Assembly (NCBI GenBank): GCA_964482685.1
Contig: CAYZZA010000067.1
Span: forward strand, 1 to 5,993
Reading direction: 5' to 3'
Length of the DNA stretch: 5,993 nt
DNA from: CAYZZA01 sp964482685
GTDB lineage: Bacteria > Bacillota > Bacilli > Lactobacillales > Carnobacteriaceae_A
The position numbers were made by a program, and so were the translations under genes. The notes beneath the pieces are model-generated. The model was not told where the DNA came from. It ran no database searches and saw nothing but the letters and a program-made list of their open reading frames with translations. Position 1 is the stretch's first letter. Each line of letters starts with the position of its first letter. Of this stretch, positions 5,785 through 5,993 are shown piece after piece.

Positions 5785-5993
5785 ATGCTGTTTAGTGATG
5801 TTTCTTCTCTAAAACGTATTTTGATAGTTGGAACATTAGCCTATCTGTGTATTTTACTCATATTGCGCAACTCTGGAAAAAGAACACTTTCAAAAATGAA
5901 TGCCTATGATTTTATTGTTACTGTTGCACTTGGTTCTATTTTATCTAGTTTATTAACAAATCCAGATTTAAAATTAGTCGATGGGCTAGTTGG
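5785..5993 (+). CDS. DUF421 (YetF/YcaP-like) membrane protein, N-terminal part
   Basis: The first 69 codons of a gene that continues beyond the right edge. After a short N-terminal segment, residues about 12-28 form a hydrophobic helix. The sequence then reads LRNSGKRTLSKMNAYDFIVT (28-47), followed by a second hydrophobic stretch (VALGSILSSLL, 48-58). The pattern R-x-S-G-K-R-T-x-S-x-M-N-x-Y/F-D-F-I-V-T-V-A-L-G-S is the hallmark of the DUF421 family of inner-membrane proteins (Bacillus YetF, YdfS, YrbG; E. coli YcaP). Full-length members usually have a few N-terminal membrane helices and a soluble C-terminal domain; their role is poorly defined, and some are linked to spore germination in Bacillus. 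The start at ATG 5785 is supported by GAAGGGA (5774-5780), four bases upstream. The strong terminator before it implies its own promoter between 5703 and 5770, but I saw no convincing one. Confidence 0.88.
   Translation, partial: MLFSDVSSLKRILIVGTLAYLCILLILRNSGKRTLSKMNAYDFIVTVALGSILSSLLTNPDLKLVDGLV

Overview
The window is a stretch of conserved core chromosome from a low-GC Gram-positive bacterium. The protein sequences (a GdpP with PAS, degenerate GGDEF and DHH/DHHA1 domains, L9, DnaB and PurA), the AT-rich codon use, the strong Shine-Dalgarno sites and the Rho-independent terminators all fit Firmicutes. They look most like Lactobacillales (a Carnobacteriaceae- or Enterococcaceae-type organism). 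I cannot name the genus. All genes read on the + strand.

Layout. Positions 1-180 hold no recognisable gene. They carry a perfect 22-bp palindrome (66-87) that contains a consensus ParB/Spo0J-binding parS site, plus four copies of a CTGTCA/TGACAG hexamer. gdpP (181-2190, c-di-AMP phosphodiesterase) and rplI (2211-2663, ribosomal protein L9) follow 20 bp apart as a likely transcription unit that ends at a 12-bp-stem terminator (2671-2707). dnaB, the replicative helicase (2820-4214), has its own extended -10 promoter candidate and a weaker terminator. purA, adenylosuccinate synthetase (4346-5635), has its own promoter candidate and a PurBox-like sequence overlapping the end of dnaB. It ends at a very strong 19-bp-stem terminator. 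A DUF421-family membrane protein gene begins at 5785 and runs off the right edge.

How it fits together. The gdpP-rplI-dnaB grouping is a classic origin-proximal neighbourhood in Firmicutes, and parS sites also cluster near oriC, so the palindrome and the gene order agree with each other. The genes serve signalling (c-di-AMP turnover), translation, replication and AMP synthesis. They are neighbours by conserved order more than by a shared pathway. Terminators divide them into at least three transcription units plus the DUF421 gene.

I found no mobile element, CRISPR array, RNA gene, frameshift or new multi-gene system. The items most worth checking are the parS site, the repeated hexamer around the putative gdpP promoter, and the PurBox-like sequence before purA.
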